From Guillardia theta CCMP2712 (lineage: Eukaryota; Cryptophyceae; Pyrenomonadales; Geminigeraceae), in NCBI RefSeq assembly GCF_000315625.1, contig NW_005434627.1, positions 17,379-81,378 of the forward strand: a DNA stretch of 64,000 bases, written 5' to 3'. Numbering within the stretch: the first letter of the stretch is position 1; the number at the start of each line of letters is the position of its first letter. Both the position numbers and the translations under genes were made by a program. A model generated the notes under the pieces. It did not search any database. It saw only the letters and a program-made list of their open reading frames with translations, and was not told where the DNA came from. Below are positions 20,521 to 32,010 of this stretch, in pieces.

Positions 20521-21329
20521 TCCATGGTATTTTCTAATGCTCGCTTTTCATCATTTTCGAGCGGGGTACCTCAGCCTAGGCTTTTCAATTATGCCGCGCA
20601 CTGAAAATTTGTACCAGAAATTTCGGCACTGATGGTTGAAAATCTGCCGGAAGTTTGAATCGGGGACCATGTCGAGCAGTTTTAGGTTTACAAGTATTCT
20701 TGCTTCCTCCAAACAACAAGGTTTCAAACATTAAAACTATTTTTGAACTTACCGTGGCACGCTTTTACACGCCTGGGGGTGCAAGTACAACCAAATTGCC
20801 TGCCCTCCCCCTTTCCCCATTGCTGCATCCGCACCCGCCGGCGCACTGCGGCAGGCGGCGACTCTGGCAGTTTGAATCCCAGATGGCTCTCAGCCAATGG
20901 CTCTTGCATCGCACTCAAGCTCCAGGCCATCCAAGGTTGGATCATGTGTGAGCGTTTGTACTTTTTGCGACATACTGCAAGACGACGTTTCCAACAACTC
21001 GAGCTTGTTTTTCGAACGAAGCTGTAGGACTCCGGGGAATCAGCATCGCTATGGATTCCAGAGCCTAGAGAAGTTTTCGAATCCTTTTGATGCTCATTAC
21101 AAGATGGAGTATTGGTCGTTTTCTGTGGTCAAGCATCCACAACCTTCTTTCGTATGATTGAGCTTGGAGCACATCTCAGACTGTAGAGTTGTTCGTTGTC
21201 AAGATTGTTTCTTGTAACTTACTAAAGGATCTCTCTGATTAGGCAATTTAGTATTGTATTGATTAGCTTGCTATAAGACGCATATTACCTCCTCTCTGTG
21301 TCAACCAAGCACACACGCATAAGGCATGT

Positions 21330-21760
21330 CAGTCGTGTAGGCAACTTCATTGGATTGTCGGACAATCCGATGATCACAGTCAGGAGGCATCGGATCGGAT
21401 CGGACTGCCCGGCACGGTCGGCCCGGGCCCCGGGCTCTTGCCAGTCTGATTGGCCGGCCCGCCGTGGTGACTGTGCCTCAGCGGCGGACTCCGAACTCCG
21501 ACTCCTCCGTAAGCGGCTCCGGGAGGCTCTCAGTCACAGTGGGATGGCGTGACGGTGAACGGCGGCCGGGCGCCCCCGCCGGGCGCCCCGGGTCCCGGCC
21601 GCGCCCCGGGGAGCCGCTACCGGGCCGCGTGACTCTGGCTAGTACCGTAGTACTGCCGGGCCCTCCCCAGAGCAAAAAATTCGATTTCAATTGAAGAGGT
21701 CGAATGAACACAGCTCTTTTCAAACTCGCTCCGACTCCTAGCGGCGGCCGCCCGAACCCC
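21330..21760. repeat. GC-rich island 3
   Basis: Same word usage as the other islands (GGCCGGCCCG, CCGGGCGCCC, GACTCCG), ending about 70 bp before the second RWP-RK gene. Confidence 0.6.
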
Positions 21761-21829
21761 CTATTGCCCTGGCCAGTCGCCGCCAATCGCTGCTCCTAAA
21801 GCTCCTCTCCTAGTCGCACCCGCTCCTGC

Positions 21830-22420
21830 ATGTCCCTCCCTGCCATGCCCAGCTCTGACAATGACCCCCCTGATGCCTCCATCCGCGTCTACCCTCGCCG
21901 TCGACACAGCGTCCAGCGGCCCATGTCGGCAGTGGAAGTGACGCGTAGCGACCTTGAGAGTCTGTTTCATGTCAAGCAGGAGCAAGCAGCCGCCTCGCTG
22001 GTGAGGGAGACACGACGACAAGGAGGAGGCTGGAGGGTGTCACTGACTTGTATGCAGGGCTTGTCGCTGACGGCCTTCAGAGGCGCCTGCCGCCGTCTCG
22101 GGATCACGCGCTGGCCTTACAACAAGGGGAAAGAAGCTTCTTCGCTACGGAGGATAGGACGGGAAGAAGGCAGCGGCAGCAACAGTGACGAGGGCGAGGG
22201 CGAGAGCGAGGGCGAGGGCGAGGAGGGGACAGGAGCTGCTCGAGGCAGCAGGGGTCACGAAGGGCTTTCGCGCGCGTTCATCGAGTGGTTCCTGTCAAGA
22301 CCGAACGAGATGGAGGAGGACTGCTGGGAGAGCCTGAGCTTCCAGCGTGGTAGCCGTGGGCTCTCTCAGCTTGTAACCTCGACTGAGCCTCAGATGTACA
22401 GAGGTGGGACCGTGAGATAA
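21830..22420 (+). CDS. small RWP-RK domain protein (copy 2)
   Basis: Model join(21830..22000, 22058..22420), 177 residues. The 57-nt intron is a multiple of three, so the unspliced frame is also open, but only the spliced product gives an intact domain: VTRSDLESLFHVKQEQAAAS, then LGLSLTAFRGACRRLGITRW followed by PYNKGK. The RWP core is exact; the following Arg-Lys is replaced by YNK. An acidic Glu/Gly/Ser stretch and an amphipathic tail (RAFIEWFLSRPNEMEEDCWE) follow. Bases 22321-22386 of this exon are repeated inverted at 23253-23318, at the edge of the assembly gap. Confidence 0.85.
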   Translation: MSLPAMPSSDNDPPDASIRVYPRRRHSVQRPMSAVEVTRSDLESLFHVKQEQAAASLVRETRRQGGGWRVSLTCMQGLSLTAFRGACRRLGITRWPYNKGKEASSLRRIGREEGSGSNSDEGEGESEGEGEEGTGAARGSRGHEGLSRAFIEWFLSRPNEMEEDCWESLSFQRGSRGLSQLVTSTEPQMYRGGTVR

Positions 22421-22787
22421 GAGCAGGTCGCAGTGAGCAGTTGAAGCCAAAGCCGGTGGTTGATAGTGAAGTACACAATACAGCAATCTACCAAACGTGA
22501 CATCTGGTCGTGAGCATCAGTATGTCCTTCGCTTGCTGTTATCCTTGTGCCTGTCTTTCTTCTTCCCTCCAGCTCCCTCGTTTCATCAACACAAAACTGA
22601 AGAAGAGAAGAAAGAATGAACAATCATCATCGCGATGGACAGACTGATGAAATTCATTCAAAGTCGAGTGCGTGCGACTGAGACAAACGATGGACAGACA
22701 ACTGAAGCTACAGACACTGTCCTGGTCCATCCACCTAAGAACAAACAAGATAGGAATAAGGTCGGCCCTGGGTGAAGAGCTGCAGCT

Positions 22788-23047
22788 CTATTTAGCACCC
22801 ACCACCTTGTCAAAGGTACTCTGCTCGATGTGGTTTGTTGATGGCAAACCCCAGAGGCCGATGAGCTCCTTGACAAGCATCAGTGCTATCTTGATCTCCC
22901 GCTCGCTGCTCTCGCGATACTTCTCCTCGGTGACCTTGCAGCCAGATCCCTGACGGCCGCCACACTGAGCCGGAAGAAAAACTCCTTCTCCTCAATCTTC
23001 AAGGCACAGTTCTGCTCGGGGGAGCAAGACCCGTAGGCTGGCTGCAT
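22788..23047 (-). CDS. small Cys-containing helical protein with frame interruption
   Basis: Minus-strand ATG at 23047 opens MQPAYGSCSPEQNCALKIEE and KEFFFRLS. A different frame then continues KVTEEKYRESSERE, IKIALMLVKELIGLWGLP and ends VVGAK before TAG at 22788-22790. The change lies near 22930-22955. Either one base is missing (260 nt, one short of 87 codons) or a 14-nt GT-AG interval is removed. Both halves have clear coding character. No family recognised. The gene sits in the spacer of the inverted repeat that ends at the gap, so assembly quality is suspect. Confidence 0.4.
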
Positions 23048-23252
23048 CAGCTAGATCCCTGGTAGGCCCATTCAGATCAAAACTGTGCCGATGTTGTGCC
23101 ATGGAAAGACTTCCGCTGCAACTGATTGAACAGTCGGAACAGCCCGCAAAAACCTCAGCATGCAGCTGACAGCTGATACTCCGATGTTGTTTCAAAGGTC
23201 CTCTACAAGTAAGCTGAGAGCTGAGTTGAGCTGACTGCCTCTTGAGCGGTCC

Positions 23253-23318
23253 TCAGTCGAGGTTACAAGCTGAGAGAGCCCACGGCTACCACGCTGGAAG
23301 CTCAGGCTCTCCCAGCAG
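23253..23318 (-). repeat. inverted copy of RWP-RK gene bases 22321-22386
   Basis: Sixty-six bases exactly match the reverse complement of 22321-22386 and run straight into the N gap. Confidence 0.95.
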
Positions 23319-24173
23319 NNNNNNNNNNNNNNNNNNNNNNNNNNNNNNNNNNNNNNNNNNNNNNNNNNNNNNNNNNNNNNNNNNNNNNNNNNNNNNNNNN
23401 NNNNNNNNNNNNNNNNNNNNNNNNNNNNNNNNNNNNNNNNNNNNNNNNNNNNNNNNNNNNNNNNNNNNNNNNNNNNNNNNNNNNNNNNNNNNNNNNNNNN
23501 NNNNNNNNNNNNNNNNNNNNNNNNNNNNNNNNNNNNNNNNNNNNNNNNNNNNNNNNNNNNNNNNNNNNNNNNNNNNNNNNNNNNNNNNNNNNNNNNNNNN
23601 NNNNNNNNNNNNNNNNNNNNNNNNNNNNNNNNNNNNNNNNNNNNNNNNNNNNNNNNNNNNNNNNNNNNNNNNNNNNNNNNNNNNNNNNNNNNNNNNNNNN
23701 NNNNNNNNNNNNNNNNNNNNNNNNNNNNNNNNNNNNNNNNNNNNNNNNNNNNNNNNNNNNNNNNNNNNNNNNNNNNNNNNNNNNNNNNNNNNNNNNNNNN
23801 NNNNNNNNNNNNNNNNNNNNNNNNNNNNNNNNNNNNNNNNNNNNNNNNNNNNNNNNNNNNNNNNNNNNNNNNNNNNNNNNNNNNNNNNNNNNNNNNNNNN
23901 NNNNNNNNNNNNNNNNNNNNNNNNNNNNNNNNNNNNNNNNNNNNNNNNNNNNNNNNNNNNNNNNNNNNNNNNNNNNNNNNNNNNNNNNNNNNNNNNNNNN
24001 NNNNNNNNNNNNNNNNNNNNNNNNNNNNNNNNNNNNNNNNNNNNNNNNNNNNNNNNNNNNNNNNNNNNNNNNNNNNNNNNNNNNNNNNNNNNNNNNNNNN
24101 NNNNNNNNNNNNNNNNNNNNNNNNNNNNNNNNNNNNNNNNNNNNNNNNNNNNNNNNNNNNNNNNNNNNNNNNN
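23319..24173. other. assembly gap (N)
   Basis: Unbroken run of 855 N. The long open frame across it has no meaning. Confidence 1.
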
Positions 24174-24476
24174 TTTCTCCCTACCGGTTCACCCCCACCA
24201 TCCTCTCCTCCATGGTCATCAACGCAATAAGTACTGTATCGCTATCTTCCACTCTACTATCTTCCACCCTCACTCCTCGCCTCCTGTTGCCTCTTTACTA
24301 TTCCCTCCTGCCTCTCTTGTTTCCTTTCCATGTTTTTTATCACTGCAGTCGCTTACAGCATTTTTATTGCCCACAATGGCATACATTCCTCATCTCCCCT
24401 CCTTCCCTGCATCCTGATGTTTCCTCCAGACTATTTCTCCCTTCCGTGTCCCGGCGACTGAACTTGCCACACCCAG

Positions 24477-26039
24477 GTGCAGGGGGAGGCCCCGCCCGAG
24501 CGAGCGCATCATGCGGGTGCCATGGTGGAGAAAGACCTGCTCGTCATCCATGGCGGTAAAGACCGGCTTCTCCTCCTCCCAGTTCTCACGAGGGAGCAGG
24601 TGAGAATGATGACGTCGCCATGTCGGACACGTGGGCAGGTCAGCCGTGGACGGGGCGATCGCGTTTCACTTTCATGGTGGGCAGGTAAAATATCAGAGGA
24701 GGCAGTGAGTTGGACCAGGATCGCCAAGAGCAGAGAGCTTCATGCCAGGTGGGTCTGTGGGGACAGAGGACGAGCGGAGATGATGCTCAGAGAGCCTGTT
24801 CATGCTCCTTCTATCCAGCGGCATCGGTTTGAACGTGTCACAGGCAGGGGCATGTAGCAGCTGCTCATGAGGGGAAATGCTTCATTTTTGGCGGCGTCGA
24901 CATGATGAAAACCTTTGACGGTAATGCGCATGAGTGCTTGTGCTCGTCTTGACAGCTCACCACTGGCAGAGCTGCACGTTCTTGACCTACGCAGCTCCGA
25001 GGAGTGGATGACCCCGAGGACTTCTGGTTTACCTGCTCACGTTCTGCATCCAAAGTCTTGTCGCTGACACAATATGCCAGGAAGGCGCCCGACGGCAAGG
25101 GGGAACCATGGGCTAGCTGTGCGTGAGGACGTGAGGACTCTGGCGTGCCGGGGGAGGAGGAGGGCTGAGAGCTGCGGTAGATGCTGTATGTCTATGGGGG
25201 TTTCGACGGAATCCAACACTTGAACGACATGTAAGATTCTTCTGCTCCTCTTCCTCTGCACCGGCAGTCGCTGAGCATGACGAGGCAGGTACATGCTCGA
25301 CCTTCGATCTATGACATGGCAGCTCCTCCTCCCTCATGCTGCTGATCGACAGCCATATCCCTTGTCGCAGGTACAGGCAGTCTCAGCATGTTCGCTCCAC
25401 CTCCGCCCTCCTCGTGCATCCCCTGACAAGCTCCACATCAGCACGTCCTGCTGCCATGGGATGACAAGCTGATCAGCTTTGGCGGGATGTCCTCAGCCAA
25501 TCATGAGAGCGACGCCCCTGTCAGCGCCATCGACTTCTTCTCGTGCAGTGATCACGTAAGTCTCCTCTCCTCCTCTCCTTCTCTCCTCCTCTCCTCCTCT
25601 CCTCCTCTCCTCCTCTCCTCCTCTCCTCCTCCCTTCTCACACCCGCATGTCCTGCAAGACCTGGGATCCTGCTGCGCAGCAGGTCGGCAGCGAGTACAGG
25701 AGGAGCACTCCGGCTGCATGGTAGAAGATGCTGTTGCCCTTGCTGCCGATGACGTCACTCGAGTGTTTTCGCGGGAAAGTCTCCCTCCATCTTGGTGGTC
25801 GGTGGCTGGACTGCTGATCATCCGCACCCCGAGATAGCGAGCGAGGCCTTCTGGTACTCGTTGGAGGACAAGTCATTGACATCGAGCACGTGGAGCAAGG
25901 GGTGAGCTGTGAGCTCGGTGGACATGGTGAGGGGTCAGTGAGCGCTGGACCTTGCAGGACGGACAAGGAAGTTTTCAGCCGCGTCGGGATGTCTCTGAAC
26001 TCATTTGGTGACTTGCAGTTGACCGCTGACAGGATCTGA
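24477..26039 (+). CDS. kelch-repeat protein (5' end in or near the gap)
   Basis: The first exon seen follows an acceptor at 24476; upstream is pyrimidine-rich or gap. Successive exons give at least five kelch blades: PPERAHHAGAMVEKDLLVIH/GG; LHARQGHVAAAHEGKCFIFG/G; RPTARGNHGLAVREDMLYVY/GG; PYPLSQHVRSTSALL to KLISFGG; and HSGCM to SILVVGGWTADHPHPEI. Each blade has the Gly-Gly and a following Trp (SWT, EEW, MTWQ, TWD, TWSKG). It ends SFGDLQLTADRI-TGA at 26037-26039. Kelch propellers are protein-interaction scaffolds; the partner is unknown. Maintaining frame and blade spacing needs several tiny GT-AG introns: 24934-24955 (22 nt), 25371-25386 (16 nt), 25414-25441 (28 nt) and 25683-25699 (17 nt), besides ordinary ones and one with a CTCCT repeat. 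If those are errors, the locus is a damaged gene. Confidence 0.75.
25563..25633 (+). repeat. (CTCCT)n repeat in kelch gene intron
   Basis: About a dozen CTCCT units just after the donor at 25556. Confidence 0.95.
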
Positions 26040-26217
26040 CGACACGGGATGGTGGGCAGGCAGAGGAAGGGAAGATGAATGCTTCATGTTTGGGGGATGG
26101 GACGGGTTCTTCAACCGCTACAATGATTTGTATCGTGTCAACAGAGAATGAATGGTTCCTGTTATCGTCGAATCTCAACTTGCCCGTCACGGTTCGCCCG
26201 TTCTGCTGGCCAAGGTC

Positions 26218-27578
26218 TCACTCGTGCTCAGCAATCAACTCCTCGCGCAGATTCGCCTCTCCCTCCATGGAGTGCATGACAACAGGCTTCAGATCTGCGG
26301 CCTCGTCGTCTGTCAGCGACTGCTGCTTTTTGTCATCCCTGTAGTGCATGAAGATATATGTTGCAATGCCGGCCTGCCGGAATGAAACCAGTCCAGGTCA
26401 GGGGCAGCAGGCACGGGGAGCAAGACTCGTACCTGACACGTCACAAATCCGATCACGTTGAACATGGTCAGGTGGTCGCCGAACACAACAATCCCCGCAG
26501 CGATGGTGCAGATCTCCTTGAAGACCGAGCCCACCGACACCGCCAGGGAGGAGGTGTTGCGGACGAGCACAAACTCGATGACCATGAGGCAGAAGACAAG
26601 GATGGAGCTGAAGAAGAGGGAGGCGGAGAGGATGAGGTAGTACGAGGGCGGCGAGCAGCAGGCGCGCAAGACTGCCACGACCCCCCCGGATTCGAAGATG
26701 ATGGTGGCAGGAAGCAGGGCCAGGCTGACTAGAGGAGAAGTGTAGAGAGTCATCGTCAGAGGAGACAGCCGAGGTCTCGCTGAGCGGCGAGCGGGCTTCT
26801 CCTCCCCCTCCCCCTCCCCCTCCCCCTTGCCTGCAAGGTGATGGTAGCTTTCAAACATTCCCTGCAGCAGCAACTGAGTCAGCGCCCAGCGGAGGCCCCC
26901 CATGAAGACGGCGACGAAGGCAACGATGAAGCCTGTCCACTGGAAGTCGATCTGCCCCCAGGAAGCGATCGCAAGCCCTCCACAGATGGTGACGAGCGAA
27001 AAAAGTAGGACGCAACTGAACTTCTCGAGCTTGAAGAAGAGAGCGAAGATCATGACCGAGAAGGGACCTCCTGCCTTCACCATCTGCGCGAACGACACGG
27101 ACAGCAGCTTGAGCGCGTAGTTGGTCCCTCCGATCTCCAGCGCCGTCACCAGGGAGATGGGAATGATGCAGTATCGGAACTGGGAGGCAGTCACTTCATC
27201 CACCCGAACTCCCGGCATCTTTGACACGACGAACGCATGCAGCGCCATCAGGCCATTGACGCACGCTGTGACTGCAAGCGGGTACGGGAAATGCCCCTGA
27301 ACACCTCGAGTCACCCACCGCACAGGTGCGTCAAACGCAGATCAAGGGGTCGACCTTGCTGGAGACGAGGAACTTGACGTTCAGGATGACAGCAGTAGAG
27401 ATCGCAAACCTAGTATTGGTGCTAGTCAGTCAGCAGGCGAGGCAGACTGAGATGCCTCCTACCATACGAGGTAGAGCGATCCGTTGACGACGTATCTGAG
27501 CCCCACGCTTGACCATTGCGCAGTGTCGAGGCATTCACGCTGACAAGCAGGAGCTCGGTCAGATCGATTCGTTGTCAT
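26218..27578 (-). CDS. SLC35C2-like drug/metabolite-type transporter (TPT family)
   Basis: Model complement(join(26218..26373, 26433..27296, 27355..27409, 27463..27578)), 396 residues, introns 59, 58 and 53 nt, all in phase. About ten membrane segments are visible, from GSLYLVWFAISTAVILNVKF to SLAVSVGSVFKEICTIAAGI. Family-like motifs match human SLC35C2: LEIGGTNYALKLLSVSFAQM, VKAGGPFSVMIFALFFKLEK, MGGLRWALTQLLLQ and VLVRNTSSLAVSVGSVFKE. Members move nucleotide sugars or phosphorylated sugars across Golgi or plastid membranes; the substrate here is not readable. A Glu/Gly loop (GEGEGEGEE) sits mid-protein. The start at 27578 is the first in-frame ATG and the N-terminus shows no signal peptide. 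It converges on the kelch gene. Confidence 0.88.
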
Positions 27579-28094
27579 GGTCTCTGACATCAACAAAGCG
27601 TTACCCTCTCAGCAGGAGACTCGTCCTCCAGCTCCGCATGCATGTCAGAGGCTTGCAGAAGTGCTGCGTGCAAGTCAGCAGATCACGACATGCAGTAAGG
27701 CTTGTTTCTGTAACCTGATGAGATCTCCCCATCGTGATCTCTCGCTTCGTGAAATTCGTTTCTTGATCCCTTCCCCATTCCAACGTGCAAGTCACATAAA
27801 CCACTGCAGATCCTGTGCTCTATTCGACATCGCGTCCTTCACCATGTTGCGCTTACTGGAAGCTGTTTGTTGCTGACCGACTCAGCCTCAGTGATCAGCC
27901 AAACTTTGAACCGTGCCGCGTCCTCTCTTGTTGTGTCCAGTGTGCACTTGTCCTCTCCTCTCCTCTCCTCTCCTCCTCTTCTTCCTCACATAAACTTCAT
28001 CCCAGCCTGCATTCGGGCCCCCACACTGCCCCCCAGCCCAGCCCACCCCCACCCCCACCTGTTCCATTTCTCAACCACCCCCTTCCTCAGGCCT

Positions 28095-28440
28095 GCCTCA
28101 GAGACTTCCCCGGCTGGGCCGCGCCCGCCCGGCCGGGCCGCGCGGCCGGGCGCCGGCGCCAACCGTTGAACGCCGGGACCACGGCGTCACTACTGAGTTA
28201 CCCGGCCGGCCAGGGCCACCTGACAGTCACGAGTCCGACACTGACCGGCGGCGGCGGCCGCCCCGGGCCCCGGTCACAGTGGCTGTGTGCCGCCCTCCGA
28301 GTCCGACTCGACTCAGCGGCCGCAGTGCCGCAGTGAGTCAACTGAGGATTCCGAGTCAGTTTCCGATTCCACTTCAAGTTTTCCGGCCCATTGCCGGGGC
28401 AGTGGCTCTGTCATTTTTGTGACGGCGGAATTGAAATTGA
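28095..28440. repeat. GC-rich island 4
   Basis: GGCCGGGCCG, CGGCGGCGGCC and GAGTCCGACTC words; preceded by CTCCT repeats at 27955-27990 and C-rich sequence. Nothing coding between 27579 and 28690. Confidence 0.6.
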
Positions 28441-28698
28441 GACGGTTTGTTCATACGTTCAGTACCCCAGCAGAGAGATCAAACTATCAACAATTTTCAG
28501 TTAACTATGTTTCCTATACTGGGGGCACTTGGAACCCTCTCATTACCTCTGATTTTTGGGCCAAAATTGGGGAAAGTGGAGGTGGGGTGGATCCGGTGGA
28601 AATGGAGATGGCGGAGCGGCGTGATATGGGCGTGGTGGGGAGATGAGATGGAGAGCGGGAGGGAGAAGATGGACCGAATGTATGAATACACAAGAACG

Positions 28699-30215
28699 AT
28701 GAATCTGCTTTCTTTCGTAGTGCTCTGTTCGATCCAAGGCGTGGATTCCTTCGGATGGAGTAGTTTCTCGACAAGTCTTGGTCACCCAGGATCACTATGC
28801 AGATCGTTGGCAGCATGTCCACAATATCGGCCAGTCCTCGGTCGAGGATCTCTCAGTCTTGGTAATAAGACTTCGAAGTCATGGCATACATTTGGAGAAA
28901 CGACAAAGGTGTCAGTACAGTGCATGAGTACTGAGCAAGAAACGAGAATTCACAAACAAGAGGCTTCGATGGCCAACTCGAGCACATCTAGGCATGTTCC
29001 AATCAATCCACGGCGACAACCCGGCAATGGAACATCTTTGCGACTTTCTTTGCTTCAGAGACGTGTGGCTGCAGCTGAAAGAGCTGTAGTTGTGTCGCAG
29101 GTGAGGAAGATACAAAAACAGACGTCATTGGCCGAGAACCGGAAGAAGATCAGAACGTTGTCCACACGAGATGTTGAATGGCTGAAAAGCAAACGGGGCA
29201 TGAGACTGAGGACAGAGATGTCCCAGGAGAGGATCGTGCGCGCACAGTCGCAAGTGAGAAACGTGGCCGAGAGGAAGGAAGTGTTGGACCTGTTCGTCAG
29301 TGCTACCTCCAGAGCTCTATCAAGAGGGCTGATGGAGCCTGAATCTCCCTTGAGAACAAGCGTGCTAGCAGGAAACAAGGGCTTCGATCCCTGCTGCGTT
29401 GCATCCAGAGACTTGTGGTCTGGAGAGAGACTGCCCGAGGCAGACGACAGTTCCTTGGTCACCTTGGCTGAATCCGAGATTCGTCATGCGAGGCTTGCTA
29501 TGTTGGCCATTGTCGGAGGCCCTGCGTCTGAAACGATCAAGAAAACACTTGAGTGGGATGGCTGGGGGCTTTCAAGGACACCAGAGTTCGAAGGACAGAA
29601 GTTCATGGTAGGGGCGCTGGCAGTCTTCCTGGTGAGTAAGGGGATGAGTGCTTGTTCAGTCTTGAAGAAGTTGCGATAGTTGATGGAGGTGCTGGGAAAG
29701 CGTCAATGGAAGCAGGGGAGGAGGATAGGGTACTGGCACCCTGTTTCAGCTGGGAAGTGCGACGATGATTACGTAAAGGTAGTCATATGCGATGCTCCCG
29801 TCTTGACCTGCAATTGCTGTCAGGTGCCGGGCGATGCAAGCTTCGATCCCCTTGGTATCTACAGAAGAATGACGTCGGATGATGCAAGATATCTGATGCG
29901 ATACCGAGAGCTGAACAATGGCAGGCTTGCGATGGTATGGAGCTAGGATGCTTCCTTGCTAGCACCCGATCTGATCGCTCCTCGGCGCAGGTTGGGTTCC
30001 TTGTTTGGGTCTTGGAGAGGATGTTTAGCCTTGTCAAGACCGATCCTTTCCCATGGTTCCTCGACTTGTGCTGCGCGTCAATCTTGCTCCTGACACCTTC
30101 CTTGCAGGAAGTACACTCTCAGCTACGCTCCTCTTTGGCACTGGGTCAAATGAACCTCCCAGGCCTTGGCGGGTGTCTACAGCCTGGCATCCGCGCAGAC
30201 TTAAGCGACCGTTAG
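28699..30215 (+). CDS. plastid-targeted chlorophyll a/b-binding-like (LHC superfamily) protein
   Basis: Model join(28699..29631, 29824..29934, 29991..30215), 422 residues. The N-terminus MNLLSFVVLCSIQGVDSFGW is a signal peptide followed by a Phe at the expected cleavage point, the layout used for import into red-type complex plastids. LHC signatures: ESEIRHARLAMLAIVGG (first chlorophyll helix) and, after exon 2, DASFDPLGIYRRM and YRELNNGRLAMVGFLVWVLE (third helix). Between leader and LHC part lie some 180 basic, helix-rich residues (LLQRRVAAAERAVVVSQVRK, RDVEWLKSKRGMRLRTEMSQ), far longer than in ordinary LHC proteins. Introns 192 and 56 nt. The final 20-30 residues are uncertain because a further splice could change frame. 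Confidence 0.8.
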
Positions 30216-30539
30216 CGCCTGGCCCAGAACCTGAACAGTCCGGTGACGGGCCTCGTTTGCGAAAATTATTCAGCTTGGCACAGATCGAAGATCGGGTTGA
30301 AGTGGATTGATGCCCATGATGCTTCAAGGCCGTGGCTCTCAGAGCCTCACTGGATTGTTTTGAGGATTCGCGCCAGCATAGCGATGTTCCCTCGCAGAGT
30401 TTCACGGCCGGAAGGCTCCAAATCCCCGGGCTGAGAACGGCGAGCGCTACGACTGACCAGTACATGGCACGGACTGGGACTGCACAAGTCACTGGCAGCG
30501 GAACCCGAGCGGCTGCAGCAGCATCACTGTCAAGCACTG

Positions 30540-31450
30540 CCAGGTAGGAAGCCACTGATCAGTGAAGGGTCACAGAGCCGTCGAAGGCTCCCGGGGCTCT
30601 CGATGATGATTCCGCCCCGGGCGGCGATGTAAGGCGCGGCCCGGGGCAGCCGCTGAGCCGTGCCGGACTCGGCAGTGAGATCGGACTTGCCTGGACCGGT
30701 CCGACCCTGGCAGTACGGTAGACTCGGAGACTGCAGGCTATCATATGCCTTGAAGCGGCGCCGCGACCGCCGGGATACCTGAAGTAGTCCGCCGCTCGTC
30801 CGCGGCTGAACAGGCTTCCGTCCGTCATCAGTGCCGGGCATTTCAAGCGAGCGGCGGCCGGCCGGGCGGCTTCAAGCCTCTGACAGGCCGCCGGGCTCCC
30901 ACCGTGGAAGCCGCCGGAGACTTCAACTTGCCGGGGGGAACTTGGGGAGACGGTGCCGGGCGGCCGCGTCGCACGGACCCGCGACCGTGACCGGTGCTCG
31001 TGATCGGAACTGCGGCTCCGCGACTCAGTCACAGTTGGCCGGGCTCGCGGCCCGGCCAACTGGACTCCGGAGCCGCCGCGGCCCGGTATGATCACGCTGC
31101 CCGGCGACTCCCGACACCGTGCTGAGGATCGGACGGCGACCCGGGCCAGGCTCACTGAGTCACGGTGCGTACGTCACAGTACCCGGTAGGGCCTCGGTAT
31201 GACAGTGGCGAGTGGCCGGTCAAGTTCAGAGTCAAGCTTCACTGTCCGCGAGCCTTCATTGCGCGGCCCGGCGCGTGACTGTTCGCGGCCGGGCAGAGGG
31301 CCGCTGAGGACGGACCGTCCGATCGCCTCCCGGCAAGTCACAGTGACGCCCGGGGCCGCCGCGCTCCGACTGCCGGGCCCAGTCAAGCCAGCCTTAGTCA
31401 GTACAGCGGCGACGGTACCGTACCGTGGCTACGCCTAGGCTTACGGTACA
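30540..31450. repeat. GC-rich island 5
   Basis: Nine hundred bases of CCGGGC, GGCCGG and GTGACTG words with many CCGG sites. Open frames are compositional. Confidence 0.65.
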
Positions 31451-31549
31451 GTGCCATTGAATACAACTACTCATTACGTTCGCTTATAGCTTTAGTTAAT
31501 TCTCGATCCTGTCCTTCTGGTACTAATCATGGACACGGCTCTAATTGCA

Positions 31550-32010
31550 ATTTGTACCAGTCCTTCCCCCCCTGATGGCGCCTGGGGGTCTTCTGCCCTT
31601 GCCTGGAGTAGACCCCACCCTCACTCTCCCATGGGAAAAGAGTAGGTCGGGTGGGCGACTTGGCTGGGGCAAGGGTAGGTTGTGAACCTTTTATTCCAAG
31701 TATTTGCATGCAGAAATTTGTATCGGCGGCGTGCTATTCTTAGATTCAAACTGTACTGCATGACGACAATAAAATCAATTCTACACGCCTTCGTGGTACA
31801 AGAACAGTACCGAAAATCCTATCGACCCACCCATGCTTTTCTCTGTTGGATACAGGAGGCATAACCCCTGGTCAGAGGCGTGTATTCAAAATTTGAACTT
31901 TAACGTAAGGTACCCACCCTTGCTCATGTGTCATAATTCCACAAAACAGGAGGGTGGTCGATACGGCACTCAATCTTGGGATCAGGGGGTGGGTGGTAAG
32001 GAATCCCCAA
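31550..32010. repeat. TACCC/ACCCACC-rich stretch after island 5
   Basis: Contains CCCACCC, GGTACCCACCC and GGGTGGG words on both strands, directly following a GC island as at 4680. Confidence 0.5.

Noticed and set aside
23242-24417. 391-codon open frame
   Set aside because: It spans the N gap; most codons are unknown.
30559-31155. 198-codon minus-strand frame
   Set aside because: It lies in GC island 5, where stop codons are rare by composition; no motif or splice support.
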